Positions 39,836-47,670 of a DNA stretch of 64,000 nt are shown in pieces. The stretch's first letter is position 1; each line of letters opens with the position of its first letter. This DNA is from Halotalea alkalilenta (GTDB lineage Bacteria; Pseudomonadota; Gammaproteobacteria; Pseudomonadales; Halomonadaceae): the NCBI RefSeq assembly GCF_001648175.1, contig NZ_CP015243.1, positions 62,001 through 126,000 of the forward strand, given 5' to 3'. The notes beneath the pieces were generated by a model. That model had not been told where the DNA came from. It was given only the letters and a program-made list of their open reading frames with translations, and made no database searches. Position numbers and translations under genes: made by a program.

Positions 39836-40057
39836 ATGCAAGAACTCTACTGGATCAACGACCTCGGAGAGGTCTGTCTGATCAAGCTTCCCCCCAAAGT
39901 CAGCTACGAATACGACTCCCCCATCGGTATGGCGCGCCTTACCCGCCATGACGCATATCCCCCTCTGACACTACTGCTGCCGCTGCCTCATGACCGCCGC
40001 GCCGTGCTCAGGCTCGAGCGCTGGATGCGCCAAGGTCTGCAGAGCCACACGCTCTGA
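39836..40057 (+). CDS. Conserved-looking 73-residue protein of unknown function
   Basis: The product reads MQELYWINDLGEVCLIKLPP at the start and is mostly beta-strand-like, with a basic C-terminus (LRLERWMRQGLQSHTL). GGCGGAGAAG precedes the ATG at good spacing, which supports a real gene. I do not recognise the family. A terminator hairpin in front of it suggests regulated expression by attenuation. It is flanked by unrelated genes. Confidence 0.55.
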   Translation: MQELYWINDLGEVCLIKLPPKVSYEYDSPIGMARLTRHDAYPPLTLLLPLPHDRRAVLRLERWMRQGLQSHTL

Positions 40058-40223
40058 CCACTGACTAATCGGTAGGGCGCGATGACACTTACCCACGAAA
40101 TGCGGCGCGCCCCTGAGAGATGCTAGGTAAAGAGCCGATGCTTCTCGCCACTCGCACAGCCCCAGCATGCCCCGCGAATAGAGCCTCGTCTTCCCCCGCC
40201 ACCACCCGTCAGCGAGACCCGGC

Positions 40224-41045
40224 TCATATCGCGGCATAGGCTTGGCCAAGTTCGTTCAACTCTCCATTGGCATCGAACAACGTCGACGTAGCCAGTGGGC
40301 CATTCTCCCCTCCAATCCCCCATGGATACCAGGAATAGCCGCGCACCCACGGGGTGTTTTCCATGAACGCGCAGACTTCCTGCATGAATATCAGGGTCTC
40401 TTCGCGGTTATAGCGATTAGGCCTGGTGCCGTCCCATGCTTCCCAATCCCCTACCGCGAACTCATTGACCCACAGCGGGCGATCGTAGAGCTGGTGGACG
40501 AACTCGAGCAGATCGATGAACGCCTCCGACGAGGGAGATCCGTAATGGTGAAACCCCACCGAATCGACCCGTAAGCCACGAGACTGCGCTCCGGCCATGA
40601 ACTCCTGCATCCAGGCACCGTGAGGCTGAGCGCAGGAGGGCCCGACCAGCTCGACGGGATCGACCTGCTCAAGGCTCGGCCAAGCATCCAGCGCCTGCTC
40701 GACCGGTACATTGGACTGATCCTGCCGGTCGGGCTCATTGAAACCAAACAGCAACTGTGGCCGGGGAGAGGCTATCGTGCCCAGCCAGTGGGGCGTGTCC
40801 GCTGGATTCCACCCCCAGACCATCGGCACGAAGCGCATCGTCGCATCGTTCGCCGGCATACCCTCTTCAGAAGGCGTCAATCCCCAGTTGTAGTACCACG
40901 CAGTATGCATTCCCGAAGCGGAGGGCGCGGCGCCCGCCAGCCCTTTCTTGGTACTGGTCGAGGTCTGCGCCATGGCCCAGTTGGCGCGAGCCGCGATCAG
41001 CGCGCTCGAGCAACCGGCGAGAAAAGTTCTTCTGGACAGGGTCAT
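40224..41045 (-). CDS. Exported glycoside hydrolase-like protein (Glyco_hydro_cc / GH128-like), Tat signal
   Basis: The 273-residue precursor begins TLSRRTFLAGCSSALIAARA: a twin-arginine signal with a Cys that might also serve as lipobox. The mature part has the TIM-barrel pattern of the Glyco_hydro_cc family: AWYYNWGLTP, FVPMVWGW, LLFGFNEPD with the acid/base Glu, VGFHHYG and PLWVNEFAVGDW with the nucleophile Glu. Family members of known function are beta-1,3-glucanases (GH128). The start at 41045 was chosen because of the signal and GAGGTGA upstream. Substrate is unknown. Confidence 0.8.
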   Translation of the reverse strand: MTLSRRTFLAGCSSALIAARANWAMAQTSTSTKKGLAGAAPSASGMHTAWYYNWGLTPSEEGMPANDATMRFVPMVWGWNPADTPHWLGTIASPRPQLLFGFNEPDRQDQSNVPVEQALDAWPSLEQVDPVELVGPSCAQPHGAWMQEFMAGAQSRGLRVDSVGFHHYGSPSSEAFIDLLEFVHQLYDRPLWVNEFAVGDWEAWDGTRPNRYNREETLIFMQEVCAFMENTPWVRGYSWYPWGIGGENGPLATSTLFDANGELNELGQAYAAI

Positions 41046-41275
41046 CGATGATTCACCTCGTGCGATGGGCAAAGGGTAGGCTCGGACGCCAATCACGACG
41101 CGATCGACTAATGCCCTTTCAGCGGAACATACTTCGGCCGAGACATCGTCCAGCATCATCGTCATTTCATCTCTCGATACGCCGAATCCTCCCTTCCACC
41201 GCAAAAGCGCAATTGAAACTCCCCCAGGTGGGCCCAACATGCAGTATGAACAGCCGTACACGCCGAGGACCCTTC

Positions 41276-43321
41276 ATGCATAGCAACCCGTTGCTCCAGC
41301 CCCACGAGCTTCCGCCCTTTGCCGATATCGAGCCGCGCCACGTCGAGCCCGCGATCGATACACTGATCGAGCGCAACCGGGCCACCGTCGACCGGCTCGT
41401 GGCAGCGGGTGATTTCAGCTGGAAAGGACTGGCCAAGCCACTGGAAGATGCCGGGGAGGAACTGTCCCAAGCCTGGTCTCCGGTCTCCCACCTCAATTCG
41501 GTGAAGAATTCGAGCGAACTGCGAGAGGCCTACCAGGCCTGCCTTGCCAAGCTTTCCGCCTACGGCACTTGGTTCGGCCAGCACGAAGGGCTGTTCGCCG
41601 CTTTCGAATCGCTGCGCCAGAGCGCGGAATACGAAGACCTCGACGAAGCGCAGAGAAAGTCGATCGACAACACCCTGCGTGATTTCCGACTCGCAGGGGT
41701 CGACCTGCCAGCGGACAAGAAAGCCCGCTATGGCGAGATCCAGGCACGCCTTTCCGAGCTTTCCAATACCTTCTCCAACAACGTCCTCGATGCCACCCAG
41801 TCGTGGCATCTGGATATCGATGACGATACCCGCCTCGCAGGCCTCCCCGAGAGCGCGCGGGACACGCTGCGAGCCAACGCCGAAGCGAAGGGCGTCGAAG
41901 GCTATCGGGTCACTTTGGATTTCCCGAGTTTCTTCCCGGTGGTCACCTACGCCGATGATCGTGAACTGCGTCGCGAGGTCTACACCGCCTTCGTCACCCG
42001 CGCCTCCGACCAAGGGCCGGATGCCAGCAAGTTCGACAACTCCGAGGTGATGGCGGAAATCCTCTCGCTGCGCCACGAGCTCGCTCAACTACTCGGGTTC
42101 GCTACCTACGCCGACCTGTCACTGGCGACCAAAATGGCCGAGTCTCCGCGCCAGGTGCTCGACTTCCTCGAAGACCTCGCCACCCGTGGCAAGCCCCAGG
42201 CCGAGCGGGAATACGCCGAACTCCAGCAGTTCGCCCGCGAGGCTCTCGGCATCGAGCACCTCGAGCCTTGGGATTCGAGCTATGCCGCCGAGAAGCTCCG
42301 CGAGGCGCGCTATTCGATCTCGCAGGAACAGCTGCGCCCCTATTTCCCGGCGCCGAAAGCGATCGATGGTCTGTTCAAGGTGGTCAAGCGGCTCTACGGC
42401 CTGGAGATGGTCGAACGCCAGGACGCGCCGAAGTGGCACGATGACGTGCGCTTCTTCGAGATCTTCGATGATGGTGCGCCGATCGCTGGTTTCTATCTCG
42501 ATCTCTACGCGCGTGAAGGCAAGCGCGGCGGTGCCTGGATGGATGTCTGCCGCACCCGCCTGCGGCGCAACGGCGGCGAGCTGCAGCGTCCGGTCGCCTA
42601 TCTGGTGTGCAACTTCACCCGCCCGGTGGGCGGTAAGCCCGCGCTGCTCACCCACGATGAAGTGCTGACCCTGTTCCACGAGTTCGGCCATGGCTTGCAC
42701 CACATGCTAACCCGCCAGGAGGTCGCCGACGTTTCCGGGATCAGCGGCGTGGCATGGGATGCGGTCGAACTGCCCAGCCAGTTCATGGAGAACTTCTGCT
42801 GGGAGCGTGAAGGGCTGGATCTGATCGCCTCCCACGTGGAGAGCGGCGAGCCGCTGCCCGAGGAACTCTACGAGAAGCTCGTCGCGGCGAAGAACTTCCA
42901 GTCTGCGATGCAGATGATGCGCCAGCTCGAGTTCTCGCTGTTCGACTTCCGCCTGCACTATGAACTCAAAGCGCCGACCAGCGCCGATGTCCAGCGCATG
43001 CTCGACGATGTACGCGCCAAGGTCGCAGTGGTGCCGCAGACCGAGTTCAACCGCTTCCAGCACAGCTTCAGCCACATCTTCGCCGGTGGCTATGCGGCTG
43101 GATACTACAGCTACAAGTGGGCAGAAGTGCTCTCGGCCGACGCCTTCTCGGCGTTCGAGGAAGCCGGCGTGTTCGATCAGGCCACGGGGCAACGCTTCCG
43201 CCTCGAAATCCTCGAACAAGGTGGCGCTCGCGACGCCGCAGAGATGTTCAAAGCATTCCGCGGCCGCGAGCCGAGCATCGAGCCGCTGCTACGCCATTCG
43301 GGGATCAGTTCCGCCGCCTGA
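41276..43321 (+). CDS. prlC: Oligopeptidase A (M3 family metallopeptidase)
   Basis: The 681-residue cytoplasmic peptidase begins MHSNPLLQPHELPPFADIEP and holds the zinc motif LFHEFGHGLHHML (about residue 467) with the downstream Glu. Oligopeptidase A degrades signal peptides and other short peptides. The start at 41276 has GAGGA upstream and fits the family; longer readings would add unrelated sequence. The yheV-type gene follows, the common gammaproteobacterial order. Confidence 0.96.
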   Translation: MHSNPLLQPHELPPFADIEPRHVEPAIDTLIERNRATVDRLVAAGDFSWKGLAKPLEDAGEELSQAWSPVSHLNSVKNSSELREAYQACLAKLSAYGTWFGQHEGLFAAFESLRQSAEYEDLDEAQRKSIDNTLRDFRLAGVDLPADKKARYGEIQARLSELSNTFSNNVLDATQSWHLDIDDDTRLAGLPESARDTLRANAEAKGVEGYRVTLDFPSFFPVVTYADDRELRREVYTAFVTRASDQGPDASKFDNSEVMAEILSLRHELAQLLGFATYADLSLATKMAESPRQVLDFLEDLATRGKPQAEREYAELQQFAREALGIEHLEPWDSSYAAEKLREARYSISQEQLRPYFPAPKAIDGLFKVVKRLYGLEMVERQDAPKWHDDVRFFEIFDDGAPIAGFYLDLYAREGKRGGAWMDVCRTRLRRNGGELQRPVAYLVCNFTRPVGGKPALLTHDEVLTLFHEFGHGLHHMLTRQEVADVSGISGVAWDAVELPSQFMENFCWEREGLDLIASHVESGEPLPEELYEKLVAAKNFQSAMQMMRQLEFSLFDFRLHYELKAPTSADVQRMLDDVRAKVAVVPQTEFNRFQHSFSHIFAGGYAAGYYSYKWAEVLSADAFSAFEEAGVFDQATGQRFRLEILEQGGARDAAEMFKAFRGREPSIEPLLRHSGISSAA

Positions 43322-43411
43322 ATGCGCGCGGCAACGCTCATCGCCGCTCCCCGTCCCCTGGCCGACGGGCGGCGGCGCCTTCATTCATCTCGCCCTGGAG
43401 GGCGCATCGAT

Positions 43412-43666
43412 ATGCCCGCCATCAAGCGCTTCATCGCTGGGGCCGTATGCCCCCGCTGTGCGGCAATGGACACCCTGCGCAGCTGGGACCACAGCGGAAT
43501 ACGCTACCGCGAGTGCGTCGACTGCGATTTTCTCGAACAGCTCGCCATCGAACCGACGCCTACCACCGAAGAGCTCGCCACCCGGGTCAATCGGCCTCGT
43601 GAGAACGAGCGCGACAATGAGATCCAGACGGTACGCATTCTCGACCCAGGCACGCTGCGCCGCTGA
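43412..43666 (+). CDS. yheV: YheV-family zinc-ribbon protein
   Basis: The 84-residue protein has two Cys pairs, VCPRCAAMDT and RECVDCDF, forming a zinc ribbon, and the conserved start MPAIKRFIAGAVCPRC. YheV proteins are uncharacterised putative metal-binding proteins whose genes follow prlC in many genomes, as here (90 bp downstream). The start was set at the Met matching the family rather than the upstream ATG at 43322. Confidence 0.85.
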   Translation: MPAIKRFIAGAVCPRCAAMDTLRSWDHSGIRYRECVDCDFLEQLAIEPTPTTEELATRVNRPRENERDNEIQTVRILDPGTLRR

Positions 43667-43723
43667 ACCTTCCCACCCGGCGGGATCGGACCGCGCCAGC
43701 CTTCGGCGCGGCACTTGCCACAT

Positions 43724-44263
43724 TCAGCCAGGGCTGTGAGCGGGGATCACTCCGCAGGCAAAACGACCGCCGCCGCCACCCAAGGTCGGATGGTCGCTGT
43801 AGTTATCGCCCCCTGCATGCACCATCAGCGCACGCCCATAGAGATCGGACTCCTCCAATCGCGGCGCCAGGGTCGGAACCTGCGCGGTGCCATCCTCGGC
43901 CACGGCCAGAGCGGGCAGGTCGCCCAGATGGCTATCGTCCACATAAGGCCCCTGGTGGGTGCCATGCTCATCCGGATCATAGTGACCACCCGCCGCGCCT
44001 GCGGCGATGACTTCGCCCGCGTCGTTCTCGCCCGGCTCACAGCTCGGCGTGGTATGCAGGTGCAGCCCATGGATGGAGCTGTCGAGCCCAGAGAGGTCGG
44101 GAGTGACCAATAGGCCGTACTGGGTGTTTTCGAACGTCACGGTACCGATCGAGTCGCCGATACCATCGGCGCTGACCCGATGGACGTCTACTTCGACCGC
44201 GGCCATGGCCCAGGGGGCCGAGGTCAATGCAGCGGCACACAGCAAGGAAGGTAGATACTTCAT
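43724..44263 (-). CDS. sodC: Periplasmic Cu,Zn superoxide dismutase
   Basis: The 179-residue precursor has a signal peptide (about residues 1-21, cut after AMA). Copper and zinc ligands are visible in GLHLHTTPSCEPG, GGHYDPDEHGTHQGPYVDDSH and MVHAGGDNYSD; the second disulfide Cys is in GGRFACGVI. It converts superoxide to peroxide and oxygen in the periplasm. The gene is single and converges with yheV. Confidence 0.95.
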   Translation of the reverse strand: MKYLPSLLCAAALTSAPWAMAAVEVDVHRVSADGIGDSIGTVTFENTQYGLLVTPDLSGLDSSIHGLHLHTTPSCEPGENDAGEVIAAGAAGGHYDPDEHGTHQGPYVDDSHLGDLPALAVAEDGTAQVPTLAPRLEESDLYGRALMVHAGGDNYSDHPTLGGGGGRFACGVIPAHSPG

Positions 44264-44374
44264 TTGCGTCTCCTAGTGTCTTGGCGGGCGCGCGGCGCTG
44301 CCGCGCGTGTCCTGAAGCCTAGCCAAGATCAGCGAGGAGACACGAACTCTCGCATCGAAGCGGGTTGAGAGCGC

Positions 44375-45208
44375 TCAACGGCCGAGGGAGTCGAGGATCC
44401 GCAGGCTCGGGGAGGCTTGGTTGAGGGTATAGAAGTGCAGCCCTGGCGCGCCGCCCTCGATCAGGCGCTCGCAGAGCCGGCTCACCATCTCATGGCCGAA
44501 GGCACGCATGCTCTCCTGATCGTCGCCATAGGCTTCGAGCTGCTTGCGGATCCAGCGCGGAATGCCGGCACCGCAGACATCGGAGAAACGTACCAGGCTA
44601 TCGAACTGGGTGACCGGCATGATCCCGGGAATGATCGGCGCTTCGACGCCGAGGGCACGCACCCGTTCGACGAAATGGAAGTAGGCCTCGGCATCGAAGA
44701 AATACTGCGTGATCGCGCGACTGGCCCCCGCCTTCATCTTGGCGGCGAAGAAGCGCAGATCGGACTCGAAGTCGCGGGCCTGCGGATGCATCTCTGGGTA
44801 GGCTGCCGCGAGCAGCTCGAAATGATCGCCGTGCTCGGCGCGAATGAGCTCGATCAGCTCGCTCGCATAGCGCAGCTCTCCACCGCCGCCTTGGCCAGAG
44901 GGAATGTCACCGCGCAGCGCAACGATGCGGCGAATGCCCAGCTCCCGATAGCGTGCCAGCAGTTCGCGCAGTTCCTGCTTGTCGCTGGAAATGCAGGACA
45001 GGTGGGGAACGGCATCGACCCCACCATCGCGCAGCTCGAGCACCGTTTCGAGCGTGCGATCGCGAGTCGAGCCCCCTGCGCCGAAGGTCACCGAGCAGAA
45101 CTCGGGGTTCTTGGTCATCAAGGCGTCCCGGGTGGCAGTCAGCTTCTCACGGCCGGCGTCGGTACGGGGAGGAAAGAACTCGAAACTGACTTCGAAGGTT
45201 CGGGACAT
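44375..45208 (-). CDS. metF: 5,10-methylenetetrahydrofolate reductase
   Basis: The 277-residue flavoprotein starts SRTFEVSFEFFPPRTDAGRE with the catalytic Glu, and has CSVTFGAGGSTRDRT, LRGDIPSGQGG for FAD, RAITQYFFDAEAYFHF, and IPGIMPVTQFDSL. It makes 5-methyltetrahydrofolate for methionine synthesis. The 90 bp before it contain a small perfect hairpin (CGATCGGC / GCCGATCG, 45237-45255). No known SAM or SAH riboswitch pattern was recognised. Confidence 0.95.
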   Translation of the reverse strand: MSRTFEVSFEFFPPRTDAGREKLTATRDALMTKNPEFCSVTFGAGGSTRDRTLETVLELRDGGVDAVPHLSCISSDKQELRELLARYRELGIRRIVALRGDIPSGQGGGGELRYASELIELIRAEHGDHFELLAAAYPEMHPQARDFESDLRFFAAKMKAGASRAITQYFFDAEAYFHFVERVRALGVEAPIIPGIMPVTQFDSLVRFSDVCGAGIPRWIRKQLEAYGDDQESMRAFGHEMVSRLCERLIEGGAPGLHFYTLNQASPSLRILDSLGR

Positions 45209-45355
45209 GCTGGCCTACCTGGAAAATCGAGCGACACGATCGGCATCGCCGATCGACGGAATCCGACCATTTTGCCCAGCCGAGCGAGGTGAAACCAATG
45301 AAAGTTAGTCGCCATCCACTTCGAAATCACTCATGCGGCATCGGGCCGTCGCAAC

Positions 45356-45862
45356 TCATGGACTCAACATCACGTTGCTGACCGCCCCTTCGCCGACCTT
45401 CACTTCACGCTGTACCGGTTGGCGATGACGCCGCTGCTGGCCATTTTCCTCGGTCGCCCATTCGAGTCGGCTGATCAGGTAGTAGCTGCCAGCGGCCAGG
45501 TGCTCGAAGCGGAAATTACCGTGATCGTCGGCCAGCGTGCGGCGGGTGTATTCCTGTGCACGAGGGTCAGCGGGCGCGATTGGCCGGCCCGCCCGTAGCG
45601 CTTCGTAAGCTTCACGCGAATAGCTGGTCACCGGCGCTGCGAGTACGTCGACACCGGCACCCGGCACCACGCGTCCCTGGCCGAGATCGACCGAGACCTG
45701 GCCTGCGATGGTCGAACTACCCGAGCGCGCGAGCTTGGCGTACTCCGCCTCGGGAAAGGGTGCGCGTTGCGTGCTGGGCGCTTCGCTCGGCAGCAACCCC
45801 TGGCAGCCGGCAAGCAGTGAAAAGCTAGCGCAAAGAAGCGCCAGGGAGAGCGATCGTTGCAT
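45356..45862 (-). CDS. Lipoprotein with a carboxypeptidase-regulatory-like domain
   Basis: The 168-residue precursor has a lipobox (SLLAGCQG, Cys at about 20). The mature part contains a beta-sandwich pattern (STIAGQVSVDLGQGRVVPGA, RRTLADDHGNFRFEHLAAGS, YYLISRLEW), like transthyretin- or CarboxypepD_reg-like domains that bind proteins or sugars at the cell surface. Function is unknown. It stands alone downstream of the small RNA locus on the same strand. Confidence 0.7.
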   Translation of the reverse strand: MQRSLSLALLCASFSLLAGCQGLLPSEAPSTQRAPFPEAEYAKLARSGSSTIAGQVSVDLGQGRVVPGAGVDVLAAPVTSYSREAYEALRAGRPIAPADPRAQEYTRRTLADDHGNFRFEHLAAGSYYLISRLEWATEENGQQRRHRQPVQREVKVGEGAVSNVMLSP

Positions 45863-46007
45863 CGTGACCTCGAGACCAAGACCCTGAAACCCAGGCTATC
45901 AAACGGCGGGGAACATTCTGCCATGCCTCGGCGGCGGCGTCGGTTTCGTTAGCGTCAGCGCTTACAACCGATGTGTAAAAGCCGCGCCACGGAGGCCGCA
46001 GACAAAG

Positions 46008-46104
46008 AAAAAGACCGCCCAGGGAGCGGTCTTGGTGCCAGGGAAGGCTCGCTCTGTGGCGAACGCTTCGTTTTCTTACGCCTCATCAAGCGAAGAAATC
46101 CATA
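46008..46104 (-). ncRNA. Third small transcript with the complement of the sRNA core (candidate sponge RNA)
   Basis: A minus-strand promoter is readable: TTGGCT (46139-46134), 17-bp spacer, TAGGAT (46116-46111). The transcript would end at the hairpin AGACCGC...GCGGTCT followed by TTTTT near 46008, giving about 97 nt. It contains GCTTGATGAGG, the exact 11-nt complement of CCTCATCAAGC in the two neighbouring sRNAs, within the loop of a stem CTTCG/CGAAG. A perfect palindrome AGCCAATTGGCT (46134-46145) overlaps the -35. There is no significant open frame (a five-codon ATG frame only). Existence and role are predictions. Confidence 0.5.
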
Positions 46105-46154
46105 AGCGCCATCCTAGCAGAGCCCGCCGCGACAGCCAATTGGCTACGGACACG

Positions 46155-46269
46155 AAAAAAGCCGCTCCGGAGACCGGAGCGGTATAAAGACCGTGACTAG
46201 CTTGATGAGGAGATGCCAACAGTGAACCTGACATTCACCGGTAGCGTGTGGTGCTTGGCGAACACCACG
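46155..46269 (-). ncRNA. Fur-type small RNA, copy 1 (PrrF-like tandem pair)
   Basis: Promoter TTGACT (46305-46300), 18-bp spacer, TATTCT (46281-46276). The RNA starts near 46269 with a hairpin GTGGTG-ttcgccaag-CACCAC, contains the core CTCCTCATCAAGCTAGTCAC, and ends at CCGCTCCGG-TCT-CCGGAGCGG plus TTTTTT. It is nearly identical to the copy 207 bp upstream. A Fur-type palindrome lies directly upstream of the promoter. By analogy with PrrF/RyhB, iron starvation should induce it to down-regulate mRNAs of iron-rich proteins. Confidence 0.75.
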
Positions 46270-46308
46270 GAACCGAGAATACATGGGCGAAAAGGATCGA
46301 GTCAATAG

Positions 46309-46329
46309 TAATGATAAAAATTATCATTA
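46309..46329. promoter_or_regulatory. Fur box of sRNA copy 1
   Basis: TAATGATAA-AAA-TTATCATTA is a perfect 9-3-9 palindrome matching the Fur consensus (GATAATGATAATCATTATC) closely. It lies four bases upstream of the -35 element of the downstream sRNA gene, so Fur-iron bound here would block the promoter. Confidence 0.75.
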
Positions 46330-46363
46330 ACGCCCGACTACACGACTCATACGGATCGAAACG

Positions 46364-46476
46364 AAAAAAACCGCTCCCAAAGGGAGCGGTAGAAGGACCG
46401 TGACTAGCTTGATGAGGAGATGTCAACGATGAACCTGACATTCACCGGTGACGTGTGGTGCTTGGCGAACACCACG
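46364..46476 (-). ncRNA. Fur-type small RNA, copy 2 (PrrF-like tandem pair)
   Basis: Promoter TTGACG (46511-46506), ideal 17-bp spacer, TAATCT (46488-46483). The RNA starts near 46476 with the same GTGGTG/CACCAC hairpin, has the same core, and ends at ACCGCTCCC-TTT-GGGAGCGGT followed by TTTTTTT. The block of about 85 nt shared with copy 1 differs at only a few positions, while promoter spacers and terminators differ, the sign of selection on the RNA itself. No open frame of note is present. Confidence 0.77.
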
Positions 46477-46512
46477 ATGACGAGATTAGCGGCGTTGCCG
46501 GGAAGCGTCAAG

Positions 46513-46537
46513 GGTAATGATAAATATTTTCATTACC
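46513..46537. promoter_or_regulatory. Fur box of sRNA copy 2
   Basis: GGTAATGA and TCATTACC are inverted copies around TAAATATTT, giving a 25-bp Fur-like palindrome. It adjoins the -35 element of sRNA copy 2, the same layout as for copy 1. Confidence 0.65.
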
Positions 46538-46660
46538 TAAGAAGAAACCAGATTATTCGCGAACCATTGCCTTGTCGTCGTCCCGCCTGACGCCGCTCGA
46601 TCGACACCGCACAGCACGACGAGGCCGAATAACGAGAAGGTATCACTGTCCTCGCGGGGC

Positions 46661-47512
46661 TCAACGATCGGCACTGCACTCGAGCACCAGCAGCGGATCC
46701 AGGCGTACGTCGAACCAGTTCATTCCCCAATGAAGATGCGGCCCGGTGGCGCGGCCGGTGGCACCCACCGCCCCGATCACCTCGCCCTGCTCGACCCGCT
46801 GTCCGATCTCGACGTCGATCCTGGATAGATGGAGGAAGTTGGAGCTGATCCCATAACCGTGATCGAGCAGCAGCGTCCCACCGGTGAGATAGAGATCGGG
46901 ATTGGCGAAGGTGACCACCCCGCTCGCTGGCGCGACGACCGGCGTGCCGTTGGCGGCGGCGATATCCATCCCGGAGTGTGGCGCGCCCGGCGTACCGTTG
47001 TAGACCCGCATGTTGCCGAAGCGGCCACTGATCCGCCCCTTCACCGGCCAGACGAAAGGCTCGACGAAATCGGTGCGTGGATCATCACGTCCGCGTGACG
47101 CGCTCACTTCAGCCTGCTCGCGGCGAATTCGTTCAGCGATCTCGGGCGGCGGCGAAACGGTCCTCGGCGGTACACCGCTGATTCGCTCGACATCCCAGGC
47201 GCGCGGTTCGACCCTGATCGCGACCTCCTGGGGCGCGGCATCCGGCGGTGTAACCTTCACCGTCACCTCCGCTTGCGCATCGCGCGGAACACCCAGCACC
47301 ACCGTGCCGTAGCCGGTGACCCGCAGCTCGCGCCCGGCATACTCCACCTTGCTGCCCGGCGGTACCCGCCCAATCACCATCGCCGACTGCTGCACCGCCT
47401 GTGGAAAGGTAATGGCTACCTCGGCGCGGGCGGGCGGCACGGAGATCGCGAGCACGCAGGCTAAGAGCATCAAGTAGAGAGGAATCAACGCAATACGCAG
47501 GTTCAGGGGCAT
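46661..47512 (-). CDS. M23 family peptidoglycan endopeptidase, exported
   Basis: The 283-residue precursor has an N-terminal signal (about residues 1-30, cut near ARA). The C-terminal half is a LytM/M23 domain with GAPHSGMDIAAANGTPVVAP (zinc His and Asp), SNFLHLSRIDVEIGQRVEQG and GPHLHWGM (H-x-H). It should cut peptide cross-links of peptidoglycan in the periplasm. The N-terminal half (residues 30-150) is a beta-rich region of unknown role. All zinc ligands are present, so it is predicted active. It is divergent from the amidohydrolase gene. Confidence 0.88.
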   Translation of the reverse strand: MPLNLRIALIPLYLMLLACVLAISVPPARAEVAITFPQAVQQSAMVIGRVPPGSKVEYAGRELRVTGYGTVVLGVPRDAQAEVTVKVTPPDAAPQEVAIRVEPRAWDVERISGVPPRTVSPPPEIAERIRREQAEVSASRGRDDPRTDFVEPFVWPVKGRISGRFGNMRVYNGTPGAPHSGMDIAAANGTPVVAPASGVVTFANPDLYLTGGTLLLDHGYGISSNFLHLSRIDVEIGQRVEQGEVIGAVGATGRATGPHLHWGMNWFDVRLDPLLVLECSADR

Positions 47513-47670
47513 CGGTGGCGCTCGGTTGGAGATGAATCCTGCTCAGCCTAGCGCAACTGGCGGGTACGGCTCCATGCCTGGCTCAGCGGCAAGGTAAAGA
47601 GGCCACCTCGGCGAGGGGTAAATCGGCTAGGCTGTCGAACGTTTCTTAGCCAAGCGACGATGGAGCCGAG

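Noticed and set aside
45237..45255. Riboswitch in front of metF
   Set aside because: Only a single eight-pair hairpin is present; the conserved cores of SAM and SAH riboswitches were not found.
46089..46103. Five-codon reading frame at the start of the third small transcript
   Set aside because: It has no ribosome binding site and is far too short; the complementarity to the sRNA core is the stronger signal.
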